Below, piece after piece: positions 1-8,463 of a stretch of DNA of 54,922 nucleotides. Origin of the DNA: Thiohalocapsa sp. ML1. Lineage in GTDB: Bacteria; Pseudomonadota; Gammaproteobacteria; Chromatiales; Chromatiaceae. The notes beneath the pieces are model-generated. The model worked only from the letters and a program-made list of their open reading frames with translations, searched no databases and was not told the origin of the DNA. Position numbers and translations under genes: made by a program. The DNA is taken from contig NZ_JABX01000040.1 in the NCBI RefSeq assembly GCF_001469165.1, positions 1-54,922 on the forward strand, written 5' to 3'. Positions within the stretch are counted from its first letter, which is position 1; the number at the start of each line of letters is the position of its first letter.

Positions 1-292
1 ACCGCTTCCAGCGTGGCGAGAATTGCATGGTCACGACGAGCGTGATCATGAGCCAGTCCGTGACGCCGAACTCAATACCGCGGATGTCGCCGCGGTAGAA
101 CGTATGGCTGAAGAAGGTCACGTCCACCGGATTGATGGTCATGAACAGGATGCCGAAGATGCAGACCTTCTCCATCCACGGGAATTTCATCGCCGCCGGG
201 ATGGCGCCGGCCAGGAAGCCCAGGGTCGCGACCACGAACACGATCTGCTTGAAACTGATCGCCTCGGGAAACAGCTCGGGTGGCAATGGCAT
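1..292 (-). CDS. O-antigen ligase/polymerase-like membrane protein, N-terminal part
   Basis: The minus strand is open from an ATG at 292 to the window edge, about 97 codons, so the C-terminus is missing. After a short start (MPLPPELFPEAISFKQ) comes a hydrophobic helix (IVFVVATLGFLAGAIPAA), a second one (VCIFGILFMTIN) and a third (WLMITLVVTMQF). This pattern resembles the N-terminus of Wzy/WaaL-type polysaccharide polymerases or ligases. It is divergent from the glycosyltransferase operon starting at 480, which supports a role in polysaccharide assembly at the inner membrane. The family call is inference from topology and context, because the diagnostic periplasmic loop is outside the window. 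Confidence 0.55.
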   Translation of the reverse strand, partial: MPLPPELFPEAISFKQIVFVVATLGFLAGAIPAAMKFPWMEKVCIFGILFMTINPVDVTFFSHTFYRGDIRGIEFGVTDWLMITLVVTMQFSPRWKR

Positions 293-303
293 CGTTGGCG
301 TCG

Positions 304-341
304 GACTCGTTGTCAGACTCGTTGTCAGACTCGCTGGTCAG
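304..341. repeat. 12 bp tandem repeat in a divergent promoter region
   Basis: The unit GACTCGTTGTCA is present about three times, the last copy altered. It lies just upstream of the start of the minus-strand membrane protein (292), in the 187 bp between divergent genes, so copy number could alter promoter spacing. That regulatory idea is inference. Confidence 0.6.
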
Positions 342-479
342 CTCGGCGCTCGGCCGGGGCTCCGGCGGCGGTCCGGACTGGCCGATGGCAAAGCCGTGGT
401 GCATTGGTTACCATCAGGCACCTAAGGGTTTGCATGACGTCCGCGAGCCCCACCAACAACAACGACACAGGAGGACGAG

Positions 480-1610
480 GTGCAGGCGCTGATCCTGTCC
501 AATACCGGTTTCGGCCACGGCTCGCTGTATCCGTTCATCCACTATCGAGAGGACCTCGAGTCCCGCTTCGGGCTGACCAGCCAGGAGATCGTCGGGGACA
601 GCTTGCAGCAGAAGCTGATCGACGCCCGCGCCTTCGGCGGCGAGCTCATCGTCATCTCCGTGCCCTGGGACACCGACCGCCACAAGCTCGCGGACTTCTA
701 CCGGGAGCTGCGCCGCGACCGCCCGGAGCTCAAGCTCGTCCACTTCGACTACGCGGACGGCAACCAATCGCCGCACTTCGGCATTCTGCCCTTCGTCGAT
801 CTGTACTTGAAGCAGTATCTGAACACGGACTGGGGGGATTATCGCCGGCGCTTCCTCGGTGGGTCCAAGTTCATCGAGTATCTGGTCGGCATCGGCATGG
901 CCGAGGACAGCATCCTGTCCGAGGTCTGGACGGACCTGTTCCAGTCCGAGCTGCCGGCGGAGCATGAGCATAAGCTCATGCTCGGCTGGAACTTCGGCCT
1001 CTGGAAACGCATGATCTACGTCGCCGAGGGCAAGCCGGACATGGTCCTGCTCGGCAAGGACAAGCCGCAGAACTTCGCCGTCGCCAAGGCCAAGTCCGCC
1101 GTCGATGCGCTGCGCGGCCGCACCAAGACCATCGACATCTACTGCCGCGCAACCCTGTACAAGGGCTGGACCCGCAAGCACCGCGAATCCACCATCGCCA
1201 CGCTGAACCAGCTCGCGGAGCGTCGCGCCGTCGTCTCGTCCACGGCCAAGGTGAGCTTCTCGGAGTACTACCGCGAGATGGCGCAGGCGCGCATCTTCGT
1301 CTCGCCGTCCGGCTGGTGCGAATACACGCCGAAGGACTACGAGGCCATGTACTTCGGCGCGCTGCTGCTGAAACCCGCGCTGGAGCACATCAAGACGGAG
1401 CCTGACGTGTGCTTCCCGGGAGAGACCTACGTCCCGCTCAAATGGGACATGAGCGACCTGCTGGAGCAGTGCGAGCGCTACCTCGACGATGAGCCCGAGC
1501 GTCGGCGCATCGCCGACAACGCCCGCGAGGCCTATGTGAGCTACTACCGCGAGCGCCGGTTAGTGGACCACATCGGCAACATCCTGGCCCGCTTGGGGCT
1601 CGCCGGCTGA
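480..1610 (+). CDS. Glycosyltransferase family 1-like protein
   Basis: This 376-residue protein starts at GTG 480, with AGGAGG about 6 nt upstream (caggaggacgagGTG), which fixes the start. The C-terminal half (about residues 240-340) looks like the donor-binding half of a GT-B glycosyltransferase: an ARIFVSPSGW segment, then YTPKDYEAMYFGALLLKP, where the acidic residue would contact the sugar nucleotide. No signal peptide or membrane helix is visible, so it should act on the cytoplasmic face. It is first in a run of three glycosyltransferase genes and its stop overlaps the next start (TGATG at 1608-1612). Donor and acceptor sugars cannot be told from sequence. Confidence 0.75.
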   Translation: MQALILSNTGFGHGSLYPFIHYREDLESRFGLTSQEIVGDSLQQKLIDARAFGGELIVISVPWDTDRHKLADFYRELRRDRPELKLVHFDYADGNQSPHFGILPFVDLYLKQYLNTDWGDYRRRFLGGSKFIEYLVGIGMAEDSILSEVWTDLFQSELPAEHEHKLMLGWNFGLWKRMIYVAEGKPDMVLLGKDKPQNFAVAKAKSAVDALRGRTKTIDIYCRATLYKGWTRKHRESTIATLNQLAERRAVVSSTAKVSFSEYYREMAQARIFVSPSGWCEYTPKDYEAMYFGALLLKPALEHIKTEPDVCFPGETYVPLKWDMSDLLEQCERYLDDEPERRRIADNAREAYVSYYRERRLVDHIGNILARLGLAG

Positions 1611-2761
1611 TGCGCATCCTGCACGTACACGAGCGCGCCGGCTTCTACGGCGGCGTCGAGCAGATCCTGCACGACATCGCGGTGGGCCTCGCTGCCCGCG
1701 GCCTGCCGCAGGGCCTGCTGCATGCGGACCCGAGCCCGCGGCGCGACTACCTTGGCGTGTTCGAGAACAGCGGCACCGACGAGGCCCTCATCGAGCGCTT
1801 CCGACCCGACGTGCTGCTGCTGCACAAGGTGGAGGACCCGGCCCGGGTCCGGCGCCTCGCGGACCGACTGCCGACGGCGCGCATGGTGCACGATCACGAC
1901 CTCGTGTGCCTGCGCCGGCACAAGTACTTTCCCATCGGCAACCGCGTCTGCGACAAGCCCGCCGGCAGCGCTTGTTATACGCATCTGTGCTGCGTGCAGC
2001 GCGCCCACGGCGGGCCGCTGCCGGTGAGCTTCAAGGGCACCGCTCGCATTCACGCCGGCATCGCCGCCCATGCGGCTGTCCGGCGCTTCATCGTCGGCAG
2101 CCGCTGGATGCGTGATGAGCTTCGCAGCAACGGCTTGGCGCCGTCGCGCATCCGCATCGTGCCGCCGGTGCCGCGGTCGCTGGCGGCGTGCGAGGTGCTG
2201 CCGCCGGCGCAGACGCAAGAGGTGCTGTTTGTCGGCCAGGTCATCCGCGGCAAGGGCCTGGACCTGCTGCTGAAGGCGCTGGCGCAGGTGCAGGGTGTGG
2301 ACTGGCACATGACCGTCGTCGGCACCGGCAACCACCTGCCCGCATGCAAGGCGCTGGCCGCGAAGCTCGACATCGCGCACCGCATCACCTTCACGGGCTG
2401 GGTGGACCACACGGAGCTGACGCCGTACTACGCCCGCGCCGCGGTCGGCGTGGTGCCCTCGCGCTGGCCGGAACCCTTCGGCATGGTCGGCATCGAGGCC
2501 ATGGCCCGCGGCCGCCCGGTGGTGGCCTTCGCGGTGGGCGGTATCCCGGACTGGCTGGAGCACGGCGTCACGGGCCTCTTGGCGCGCGAGGCGGACACCG
2601 CCACACTGGCCGAGTACCTGGCGCGGCTGCTCGCGGACCCGGAGCTCGCCGCCCTGCTCGGCGCCCGCGCCGCCGCCCGCGTGCGCGAGCGCTACCGCCC
2701 CGACGCCTGCCTGGACCAGCTCACCGCGGTGCTGCGGGAGGCGGTGGATGAGGCCGGGTGA
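1610..2761 (+). CDS. Glycosyltransferase family 4 (GT-B fold)
   Basis: The protein has 383 residues. The N-terminus MRILHVHERAGFYGGVEQ is the typical GT4 acceptor-side beta strand and glycine loop. The donor-side motif is clear near residues 200-300: LFVGQVIRGKGLDLLLKAL, then a GWVDHTELTPYYARA segment and EPFGMVGIEAMARGRPVVAF, the E-x7-E region that binds the nucleotide sugar. The start overlaps the preceding stop by one base, which indicates translational coupling. It probably adds one sugar to a lipid-linked exopolysaccharide or O-antigen unit at the cytoplasmic membrane. Specificity is unknown. Confidence 0.88.
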   Translation: MRILHVHERAGFYGGVEQILHDIAVGLAARGLPQGLLHADPSPRRDYLGVFENSGTDEALIERFRPDVLLLHKVEDPARVRRLADRLPTARMVHDHDLVCLRRHKYFPIGNRVCDKPAGSACYTHLCCVQRAHGGPLPVSFKGTARIHAGIAAHAAVRRFIVGSRWMRDELRSNGLAPSRIRIVPPVPRSLAACEVLPPAQTQEVLFVGQVIRGKGLDLLLKALAQVQGVDWHMTVVGTGNHLPACKALAAKLDIAHRITFTGWVDHTELTPYYARAAVGVVPSRWPEPFGMVGIEAMARGRPVVAFAVGGIPDWLEHGVTGLLAREADTATLAEYLARLLADPELAALLGARAAARVRERYRPDACLDQLTAVLREAVDEAG

Positions 2762-3093
2762 GGCGCAGAAAGGGCCGAGGGCCGAGGCAGCCCTCCTCGG
2801 CCCTTGGCTATCGCTATCGACGGTGAGCGACATTCCACGATTTGCAATCCGACGTCGGCTGCGCCCATGGGGTTGGGGCGGAGATTCGATTTCGATTTCT
2901 ACTTCGATCCCACGGCGCACCGGGGCGCAGAGCGCCACGCAGACGCGCGACACCGCGGGAGCGGCGTCGCGAGTGGAAACAGGGCCGCGGGCCGAGGCAG
3001 CCCTCCTCGGCCCTCGGCCCTCGGCCCTCGGCCTCGCTAGGACACATCAACGAACGCGAACAGCCGCCTCCTCTCCAGGAAACCCCAAGACCC
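2762..3093. repeat. Repeat-filled spacer between two glycosyltransferase genes
   Basis: This 332 bp gap holds no gene. It carries two copies of the dispersed GGGCCGA-heptamer hairpin (2771-2808 and 2982-3034; arms GGGCCGAGG and CCTCGGCCC), a short hexamer run GATTTC near 2884-2900, and a copy of a second dispersed repeat (2911-2980) with a GCGACACCGC...GCGGCGTCGC hairpin. The motif TATCGCTATCGACGGT at 2808-2823 recurs near 24469. The spacer breaks an otherwise tightly packed operon. Confidence 0.75.
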
Positions 3094-4245
3094 ATGCGCA
3101 TCGGCATCTCCGCCTTCGCCGGCGACGGCGGCAAGTCCGGCATCAGCCAGTACATGGCCAACATCGTTGGCCGGCTGGTCGAGACCGCCCCGCGGCATCA
3201 GTTCATCGCCTTCGTCGGCGCGGCGGACGCGGACTGGGTGAGGTCCTGGCATCCGGGGCTTGATGTCGTCGTGTTCCCGAACTGGACCGCGCATCCCATC
3301 GCCAGCATCGGCTGGCATCTGCTACGGCTGCAACCGACCTTGCGCAAGCACGGCTGCGACGCCGTGTTCATGCCCGCCGCGAACCGGCGCCTCGCCTGGT
3401 CCTACGGCGTGCCGAGCCTCGGCACCGTGCACGACTTCTCGCAACTGCATGTGCCGCAGAAGTACGACGCGCTGCGCATGGCCTACATCATGCGCGTGCT
3501 GCCGGCGATGATGCGCCGTCTCACCAGCGTCATCGCCGTCAGCGAATCCACGCGCCGCGATCTTGAGTCCTTCGCCCGCGTGCCGCCCGAGCGCGTACGC
3601 GTGATCCACAACGGCGCGGACCTGACCCGGTTCACGCCCGCGCTGCCGGACGGCGCCAGCGCCGCCATGCGCGCGGCGCTCGGCATCGACGGCCCCTACC
3701 TGCTCTACACCGCGCGGCTGGAGCACCCCGGCAAGAACCACGTCCGGCTGCTGCAGGCCTTCGCCGAGCTGCGCCGTAGCCAGGCACTGCCGCACCGGCT
3801 GGTGCTGGCCGGGGGGCGTTGGAGCGGCGCAGAGGCCATTGACGCGAAGGTCGCGGAGCTCGACCTCGGCGAGGCCGTGATCTTTCCTGGCTTCGTACCC
3901 GACGCGCTGCTGCCGGCGCTCTACGCCGGCGCCGAGGTCTTCGTGTTCCCGTCACTGTTCGAGGGCTTCGGCATCCCGGTGCTGGAGGCGATGGCCGCCG
4001 GCACGCCGGTCTGCGCCGCGGATACCTCCAGCATTCCGGAGGTGGTGGGTGACGCCGGGCTGCTGTTCGATCCCGCCGACCCCGCCGCCATCGCCGCGGC
4101 CATGGCCCGGCTGCTCGAAGACCGCGACCTCCGGCAGCAGCTCATCGAGCGCGGGCTCGCCCGTGCGCAGCAGTTCACCTGGGACCGCGCCGCGGCGGCG
4201 GTGCTGAAAGCGCTCGATGCGCTGGCCGCCCAACCCGGCCGCTGA
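3094..4245 (+). CDS. Glycosyltransferase family 4 (GT-B fold)
   Basis: I place the start at ATG 3094 (MRIGISAFAGDGGKSGISQY), giving 383 residues. A longer open frame begins at 2842, but its first 84 codons are repeat sequence and the GT4 N-terminal strand begins at 3094. Donor-binding landmarks are LYTARLEHPGKNHVRLLQAF (about residue 205), VIFPGFVPDALLPALYAGA and the acidic motif SLFEGFGIPVLEAMAAGTPV. The family transfers a sugar from an activated donor with retention of configuration. It is the third glycosyltransferase in the exopolysaccharide run, separated from the second by a repeat spacer, and the lipoprotein gene starts 9 bp after its stop. Confidence 0.88.
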   Translation: MRIGISAFAGDGGKSGISQYMANIVGRLVETAPRHQFIAFVGAADADWVRSWHPGLDVVVFPNWTAHPIASIGWHLLRLQPTLRKHGCDAVFMPAANRRLAWSYGVPSLGTVHDFSQLHVPQKYDALRMAYIMRVLPAMMRRLTSVIAVSESTRRDLESFARVPPERVRVIHNGADLTRFTPALPDGASAAMRAALGIDGPYLLYTARLEHPGKNHVRLLQAFAELRRSQALPHRLVLAGGRWSGAEAIDAKVAELDLGEAVIFPGFVPDALLPALYAGAEVFVFPSLFEGFGIPVLEAMAAGTPVCAADTSSIPEVVGDAGLLFDPADPAAIAAAMARLLEDRDLRQQLIERGLARAQQFTWDRAAAAVLKALDALAAQPGR

Positions 4246-4254
4246 GGCAGGCCG

Positions 4255-4698
4255 ATGAGCCCCGCAAGTATCGGAAGCCCGGCCGGTGGCCCATGGCTGC
4301 GCGCCATGCCGATGGCCCTGCTGTCGGCAGCCCTGCTCGCCGGCTGCCAGCTCACCGGCCCGGCCCGCCCGACCCTGAGCACGGACTGCTCCGCGTTCGC
4401 GCCCGACTGTATGCCGCGGAGCCGCCGCCCCCTCACCGTCGCCGACGGCGAGACACGCCAGTGGGTCGATATCGACTCCGCACCCACCGCCGCCGCGATC
4501 TATGTCAACGGCCGCTTCATCGGCTACAGCCCAATGCGCTACCCCATGGCCTTCAACAGCCAGGACCGCGCACTCAGCATCGTCGCGGTGCCGCTCTACC
4601 CCGGTCAGGCGCAGCAGGAGCGGCTGATCCGCGTGCCGCCGCTGCCGACGCGGGTGTCCTTTTTCATGAACAACGGGGAGCCACAGATCGGTCAGTGA
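4255..4698 (+). CDS. Small lipoprotein with PEGA-like segment
   Basis: This 147-residue protein has a type II signal peptide with lipobox LLAGC (Cys near residue 31), so it should be a lipid-anchored envelope protein. An internal ATG (codon 18) also precedes the hydrophobic core, so the start is not certain; the upstream GAGGCAGG favours 4255. The mature part contains VDIDSAPTAAAIYVNGRFIGYSP, which resembles a PEGA beta-hairpin repeat (surface-layer or carbohydrate-associated proteins). Position between glycosyltransferases and the ATPase/Wzz pair suggests a role in export or anchoring of the polysaccharide; that is inference. Confidence 0.7.
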   Translation: MSPASIGSPAGGPWLRAMPMALLSAALLAGCQLTGPARPTLSTDCSAFAPDCMPRSRRPLTVADGETRQWVDIDSAPTAAAIYVNGRFIGYSPMRYPMAFNSQDRALSIVAVPLYPGQAQQERLIRVPPLPTRVSFFMNNGEPQIGQ

Positions 4699-4834
4699 CC
4701 GTCCCTGCCCTGTCGCGGCTGAGGCCGTTCCCACACCGATGACATCGGTCGATCCCCTGCCGAATCGCTGCGCTGTTCACCGATCGGGGCGCACGGCTGG
4801 CCTATACTGCGCCAACAAAGGTCGCGTCCCCGCC

Positions 4835-5773
4835 ATGTCCGTAGAGCCTGTCCCCAGACCCATCGTGATCGGAGCAGAGTCCGGCGCAGCGCCCGGCCGC
4901 CTCGGCCCGCACAACCCGCCGCGGCCGGCGTTCGAGAACACCCGCGACACACGCTTCTACTTTCCGTCCGCCGCCCACGGGGAGGCGCTGTCCCGGCTGC
5001 TGTTCCTGGCGCGCGACCGCAACATGGGCATCGGGCTGCTGACGGGCGACATCGGTGCCGGCAAGACGCTGCTGCGCACGCTGCTCTACGCGCAGCTATC
5101 CGCGGCCGAGCACCTGCGCGTCAACATCGAGAACAGCCTGCTCGACTTCGACGGCCTGCTGCTGGAGATGCTGAGCCAGATGCGCGGCGCCCGCCTGCAA
5201 AGCGCGGACCTGCCGGACCGCTACAGCCGGCTCGCCGCTTTCAAGCGCGCCCTGTCGGAGCTCGTGGCGGCAGAGAACAAGCACTTGGTGGTGCTGGTCG
5301 ACGAGGCACAGCAGCTCGATCTCGACACGCTGGAAGCCCTGAAAGCGCTCACCAACATCGCCTCCGAGCGGCAGAACTTTCTCACCCTCATCCTCATCGG
5401 CCAGCCGGAGCTGCGCGAGCGCCTGGCGCGCCTGCCGCAGGTGGAGCAGCGCATCAGCCTGCGCTTTCACTTGGGCGCGCTGACGGCACCCGAGACCGGC
5501 GCGTATGTGCGCCATCGGCTGAATGCCGCCGGCTTCGCCGGCGAGCCGCCCGTCACCGCAGACGCCGTGGCGCTGCTGCACGGCGCCAGCCGCGGCATTC
5601 CGCGGGAGATCAACCGCCTCTGCAAGCTTGCCCTGGAGCACGCCGTCACGCGCGGGCTGCCCAGCCTCGATGCCGCCGCCGTCGGCGTCGTCGTGGCCGA
5701 CCTGCGCCGCCATGGCGCGCTGCCGCAGGTGCTGGACGAACCGCTGCCCGGCGGGCCGGACGGGCTGGGGTGA
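4835..5773 (+). CDS. ExeA/GspA-type AAA ATPase of a polysaccharide locus
   Basis: The start is taken at ATG 4835 (MSVEPVPRP), giving 312 residues; an earlier ATG at 4739 would add 32 residues without family resemblance. The region FYFPSAAHGEALSRLLF is the typical ExeA entry motif. Walker A is GDIGAGKT (K77) and Walker B is LVVLVDEAQQ (D156, E157). The C-terminal part (GIPREINRLCKLALEHA) is the AAA lid. Related ATPases sit beside Wzz/BY-kinase genes in exosortase-associated exopolysaccharide loci. Here too it overlaps the next gene by GTGA, so the two are probably made together. No exosortase or PEP-CTERM gene is visible in the window. Confidence 0.8.
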   Translation: MSVEPVPRPIVIGAESGAAPGRLGPHNPPRPAFENTRDTRFYFPSAAHGEALSRLLFLARDRNMGIGLLTGDIGAGKTLLRTLLYAQLSAAEHLRVNIENSLLDFDGLLLEMLSQMRGARLQSADLPDRYSRLAAFKRALSELVAAENKHLVVLVDEAQQLDLDTLEALKALTNIASERQNFLTLILIGQPELRERLARLPQVEQRISLRFHLGALTAPETGAYVRHRLNAAGFAGEPPVTADAVALLHGASRGIPREINRLCKLALEHAVTRGLPSLDAAAVGVVVADLRRHGALPQVLDEPLPGGPDGLG

Positions 5774-8145
5774 GCGAGCCGCTCGACATCGGCGCGAGCC
5801 TGACGCGCCGCGCTGCCGAGCCGGCCACCGCAGACGCCGACGCCGGCGAGGCCGCCTGGGACCTGCCGAACCAGGCCGAGCCTGCGGCCGAGCCCCCACC
5901 CGCGCGCCCATCACCGCCGCGCCGCCTGGACCCACCCGAGGACGACCCGGACGAGGACGCCGCCGCCCCGCCGCTACCGGCGTTTGCGCCGCTGCCGGGC
6001 TTCGGCGACGAGCCCGAGCCAGCGCCCGCCGGGCCCAAGCTCGACATCATGCGTTTCGTGCGCGGCGTCTGGCAGCGCAAGTGGATCGTCGTCGCCATCG
6101 CCATCATCATGACGCTGCTGTTCCTGCTGCTCGCACTGTCGCTGCCGCACACATGGCGGGCGTCGGTGACGCTGATCAGCGAGACGCACCAGGACCCGTT
6201 CCAGATCAGCGACGTGCCGCCGTTTCGCCAGCAGGACTACGAGCTCCAGACCTTTATCGACACCATCAAGCTGCCAAGCTCGCTGGACGCCACCATGCAA
6301 CGCGCCGGCATCTCGGTGCTGCGCATGACCATGGCCGCGGCCATCGGCGTCGGCGTCGGCCGCGACTCCAAGCTCTTCTCCATCAGCGTCACCTGGGACG
6401 ACCCGCAGTCCGCCGCGCGCATCGCCAACATCGTCGCCGACCTCTTCATCGAGAACGCCGCCGCCCTCCGCCGGCAGAACACCGAGCAGACCTTCAACGA
6501 CTACAGCACCCAGTTGCGCGAGGCGCGGGTCGCGCTGGAGCAGATCAACACCGAGGTGCTCGCGTATGAAGAAGCACACCAGATCGCGAGCTTGGACAAC
6601 CAGCTCATGGTCCTGGTGGGCCAGGTCTCCACGCTCGACGCCGACTATCGCACCACGATCGCGGAGGCCGGCGCCCTGCGCGCGGCGCTGACGGGCATCG
6701 AGGCGCAGATGGCCGCGGAGCCGGAGATGGTCGTTGCCATCTCCCGCTACTACAGCCCATTCAAGCAGCGCCTGTCCGAGTACCAGTGGGAGCTGCGCGA
6801 GGCGCGCACGCGCTACACGGAGGAGAACCCCAAGATCCAGCGCATCCAGAAGCGCATCGAGACGCTGGAGCAGCTCATCAATGAGAGCGGCGACGAGGTG
6901 GCGCCCGAGAACGAATACCGGCTGAACCCCAAGCGCGGGGAGCTGTCGCTGCGGGCCACGGAGCTGCAAGACGAGATCAAGGTCGTCGAGGCCCGCGCCG
7001 GCGCCGTCAAGGAGACCCTCGAAGACGCCCGCGCCGGGCTCGCCGCGCTCACCGTCGCCCGCACCGGCTATCAGGACCTCACCGCCCGGCTCGCCGAGGC
7101 CGAGAAGCTCGTCGACAAGCTCGCGGCGCGCGTCGCCGAGGTACGGGTCACACTGCTGCGCAACGACCCCGGCTTCAGCATCCTGGAGCGCGCCGCCGCG
7201 CCGATACTGCCGGAGCCCTCGATGCGCAAGCTCGTCGCCATCGCCGGCGTCATCTTGGGCGGTGGGCTCGGGCTCTTTGTCGCGCTGGCGCTGGAGCTGC
7301 TGGACCCGCTCGTGCGCACCGCGCGCGATGCCGAGGGCAGCGTGGGCTGCGGGCTCGCCTTCGAGTTTCAGGACGCGCCGCACCCCGACGACGCCATCAT
7401 CGACCACGTGGTGCCGACCGCGCCGGTGTCCGTGCTGTTCCGCACCATCATCAACGACATCGCCACGGCACTCGAACCGCAAGAGTGGCGCAGCCTCGCC
7501 ATCACCAGCGCCGAGCCCGCGAGCGGTCGCTCGCTCATCGCCGTGAACCTGGCCTCGGCACTGGCGCTCAAGGATGAGCTCACGCTGCTGGTGGACGCCG
7601 ACCTGCGCGCCGACGCCGGCCCGCGGCCCGAGCACCTGCTCGGCGTCGAGGCGCTGCACGCGGCGGCGGACATCACGGACGTGCTCAACGGCACCGCCGC
7701 CACGGAGGACGCCTTCGCGCCGACTACGAACCCCTTCGTGCAGCTCCTGAGCGCCGGCGACTACGAGGACGACCGCGCCCTGCTGCTGCTCGGCAACCGC
7801 AGCTTCCGCGACCTCGTGCGCCGCCTCAAGCGCGAGCGCACGCACGTGCTCTACGACCTGCCGCCCGTCAACGCCATGGAGTCCGTGATCGAGGCCGCCG
7901 CCGCCGTCGGCAACGTGCTGCTGGTCGCAAGAAGCGGCCACACCCGCCGGGCCGACCTCAAGGCCGCCGCCGCCGCCCTCACCGCCCGCGACATCGCCAT
8001 CCGCGCCGTCATCGTCACCGGCGTCCCACAGCGCCTCCTCGCCGGCAAGCCGACCTACCGCGACGAGCCGCCGCCGAAGCCGGGCCGCAAGGACAAGCAC
8101 AAGAAGGAGCCGCTGGTGGTGGAGGACGATTTGTTGGCGATTTGA
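5770..8145 (+). CDS. Wzz/GumC-type polysaccharide co-polymerase with degenerate BY-kinase domain
   Basis: This 791-residue protein starts at GTG 5770, overlapping the ATPase stop. A Pro/acidic-rich cytoplasmic N-terminus of about 100 residues is unusual. TM1 (about 105-126) and TM2 (about 488-511) enclose a long periplasmic coiled-coil region, the PCP-2a layout that sets chain length. The C-terminus (from about 540) has the fold of a bacterial tyrosine autokinase: Walker A' is LLVDADLR (D609, D611). Walker A, however, reads SAEPASGRSLIAVNLA, with Arg587 where the catalytic Lys is expected, and the C-terminal tail has no tyrosine cluster. It may be structural rather than an active kinase. It ends the + strand operon. 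Confidence 0.85.
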   Translation: MSEPLDIGASLTRRAAEPATADADAGEAAWDLPNQAEPAAEPPPARPSPPRRLDPPEDDPDEDAAAPPLPAFAPLPGFGDEPEPAPAGPKLDIMRFVRGVWQRKWIVVAIAIIMTLLFLLLALSLPHTWRASVTLISETHQDPFQISDVPPFRQQDYELQTFIDTIKLPSSLDATMQRAGISVLRMTMAAAIGVGVGRDSKLFSISVTWDDPQSAARIANIVADLFIENAAALRRQNTEQTFNDYSTQLREARVALEQINTEVLAYEEAHQIASLDNQLMVLVGQVSTLDADYRTTIAEAGALRAALTGIEAQMAAEPEMVVAISRYYSPFKQRLSEYQWELREARTRYTEENPKIQRIQKRIETLEQLINESGDEVAPENEYRLNPKRGELSLRATELQDEIKVVEARAGAVKETLEDARAGLAALTVARTGYQDLTARLAEAEKLVDKLAARVAEVRVTLLRNDPGFSILERAAAPILPEPSMRKLVAIAGVILGGGLGLFVALALELLDPLVRTARDAEGSVGCGLAFEFQDAPHPDDAIIDHVVPTAPVSVLFRTIINDIATALEPQEWRSLAITSAEPASGRSLIAVNLASALALKDELTLLVDADLRADAGPRPEHLLGVEALHAAADITDVLNGTAATEDAFAPTTNPFVQLLSAGDYEDDRALLLLGNRSFRDLVRRLKRERTHVLYDLPPVNAMESVIEAAAAVGNVLLVARSGHTRRADLKAAAAALTARDIAIRAVIVTGVPQRLLAGKPTYRDEPPPKPGRKDKHKKEPLVVEDDLLAI

Positions 8146-8248
8146 GGCGCGGTGCTGGTGGGGCTTGGGCGTGACGGCGACGCCGCGGGTGTCGGTGCCG
8201 GCCTAGACTGCCAGGGAGCTCCGGATTCCGCGCCGCGGGCTTGTCCTC

Positions 8249-8392
8249 TCTTCTTCTTCTCTTCTTCTCTTCTTCTCTTCTTCTCTTCTTCTCTGCGCCT
8301 TTGCGCCTTTGCGTCTCTGCGTCTCTGCGTCTCCGCGCCTCTGCGTCTCTGCGTCTCTGCGTCTCCGCGTCTCCGCGTCTCTGCGCGAGTCA
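8249..8392. repeat. Octamer simple-sequence repeats
   Basis: Two adjacent arrays of 8 bp units fill this stretch: CTTCTTCT repeated about five times (8249-8297), then TGCGTCTC/TGCGTCTCC variants about eleven times (8297-8392). The arrays directly precede the surviving fragment of a broken membrane-protein gene and appear to have replaced its N-terminus. The gap 8146-8248 shows no gene or clear terminator. Confidence 0.8.
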
Positions 8393-8463
8393 TCTTTGTC
8401 TTGTGCCGTCTGCGCGACATGGCACGATCTGATGGACATTATGCGGAGGCCGCACCCTGTTGC

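Noticed and set aside
23-967. Long + strand open frame overlapping the first glycosyltransferase
   Set aside because: It is Arg/His-rich antisense or out-of-frame reading of high-GC coding DNA; the minus-strand membrane protein and the frame from 480 explain the region.
5974-8100. 708-residue minus-strand frame opposite the co-polymerase gene
   Set aside because: Antisense open frame caused by high GC; it has low-complexity composition and no domain, while the + strand has clear Wzz features.
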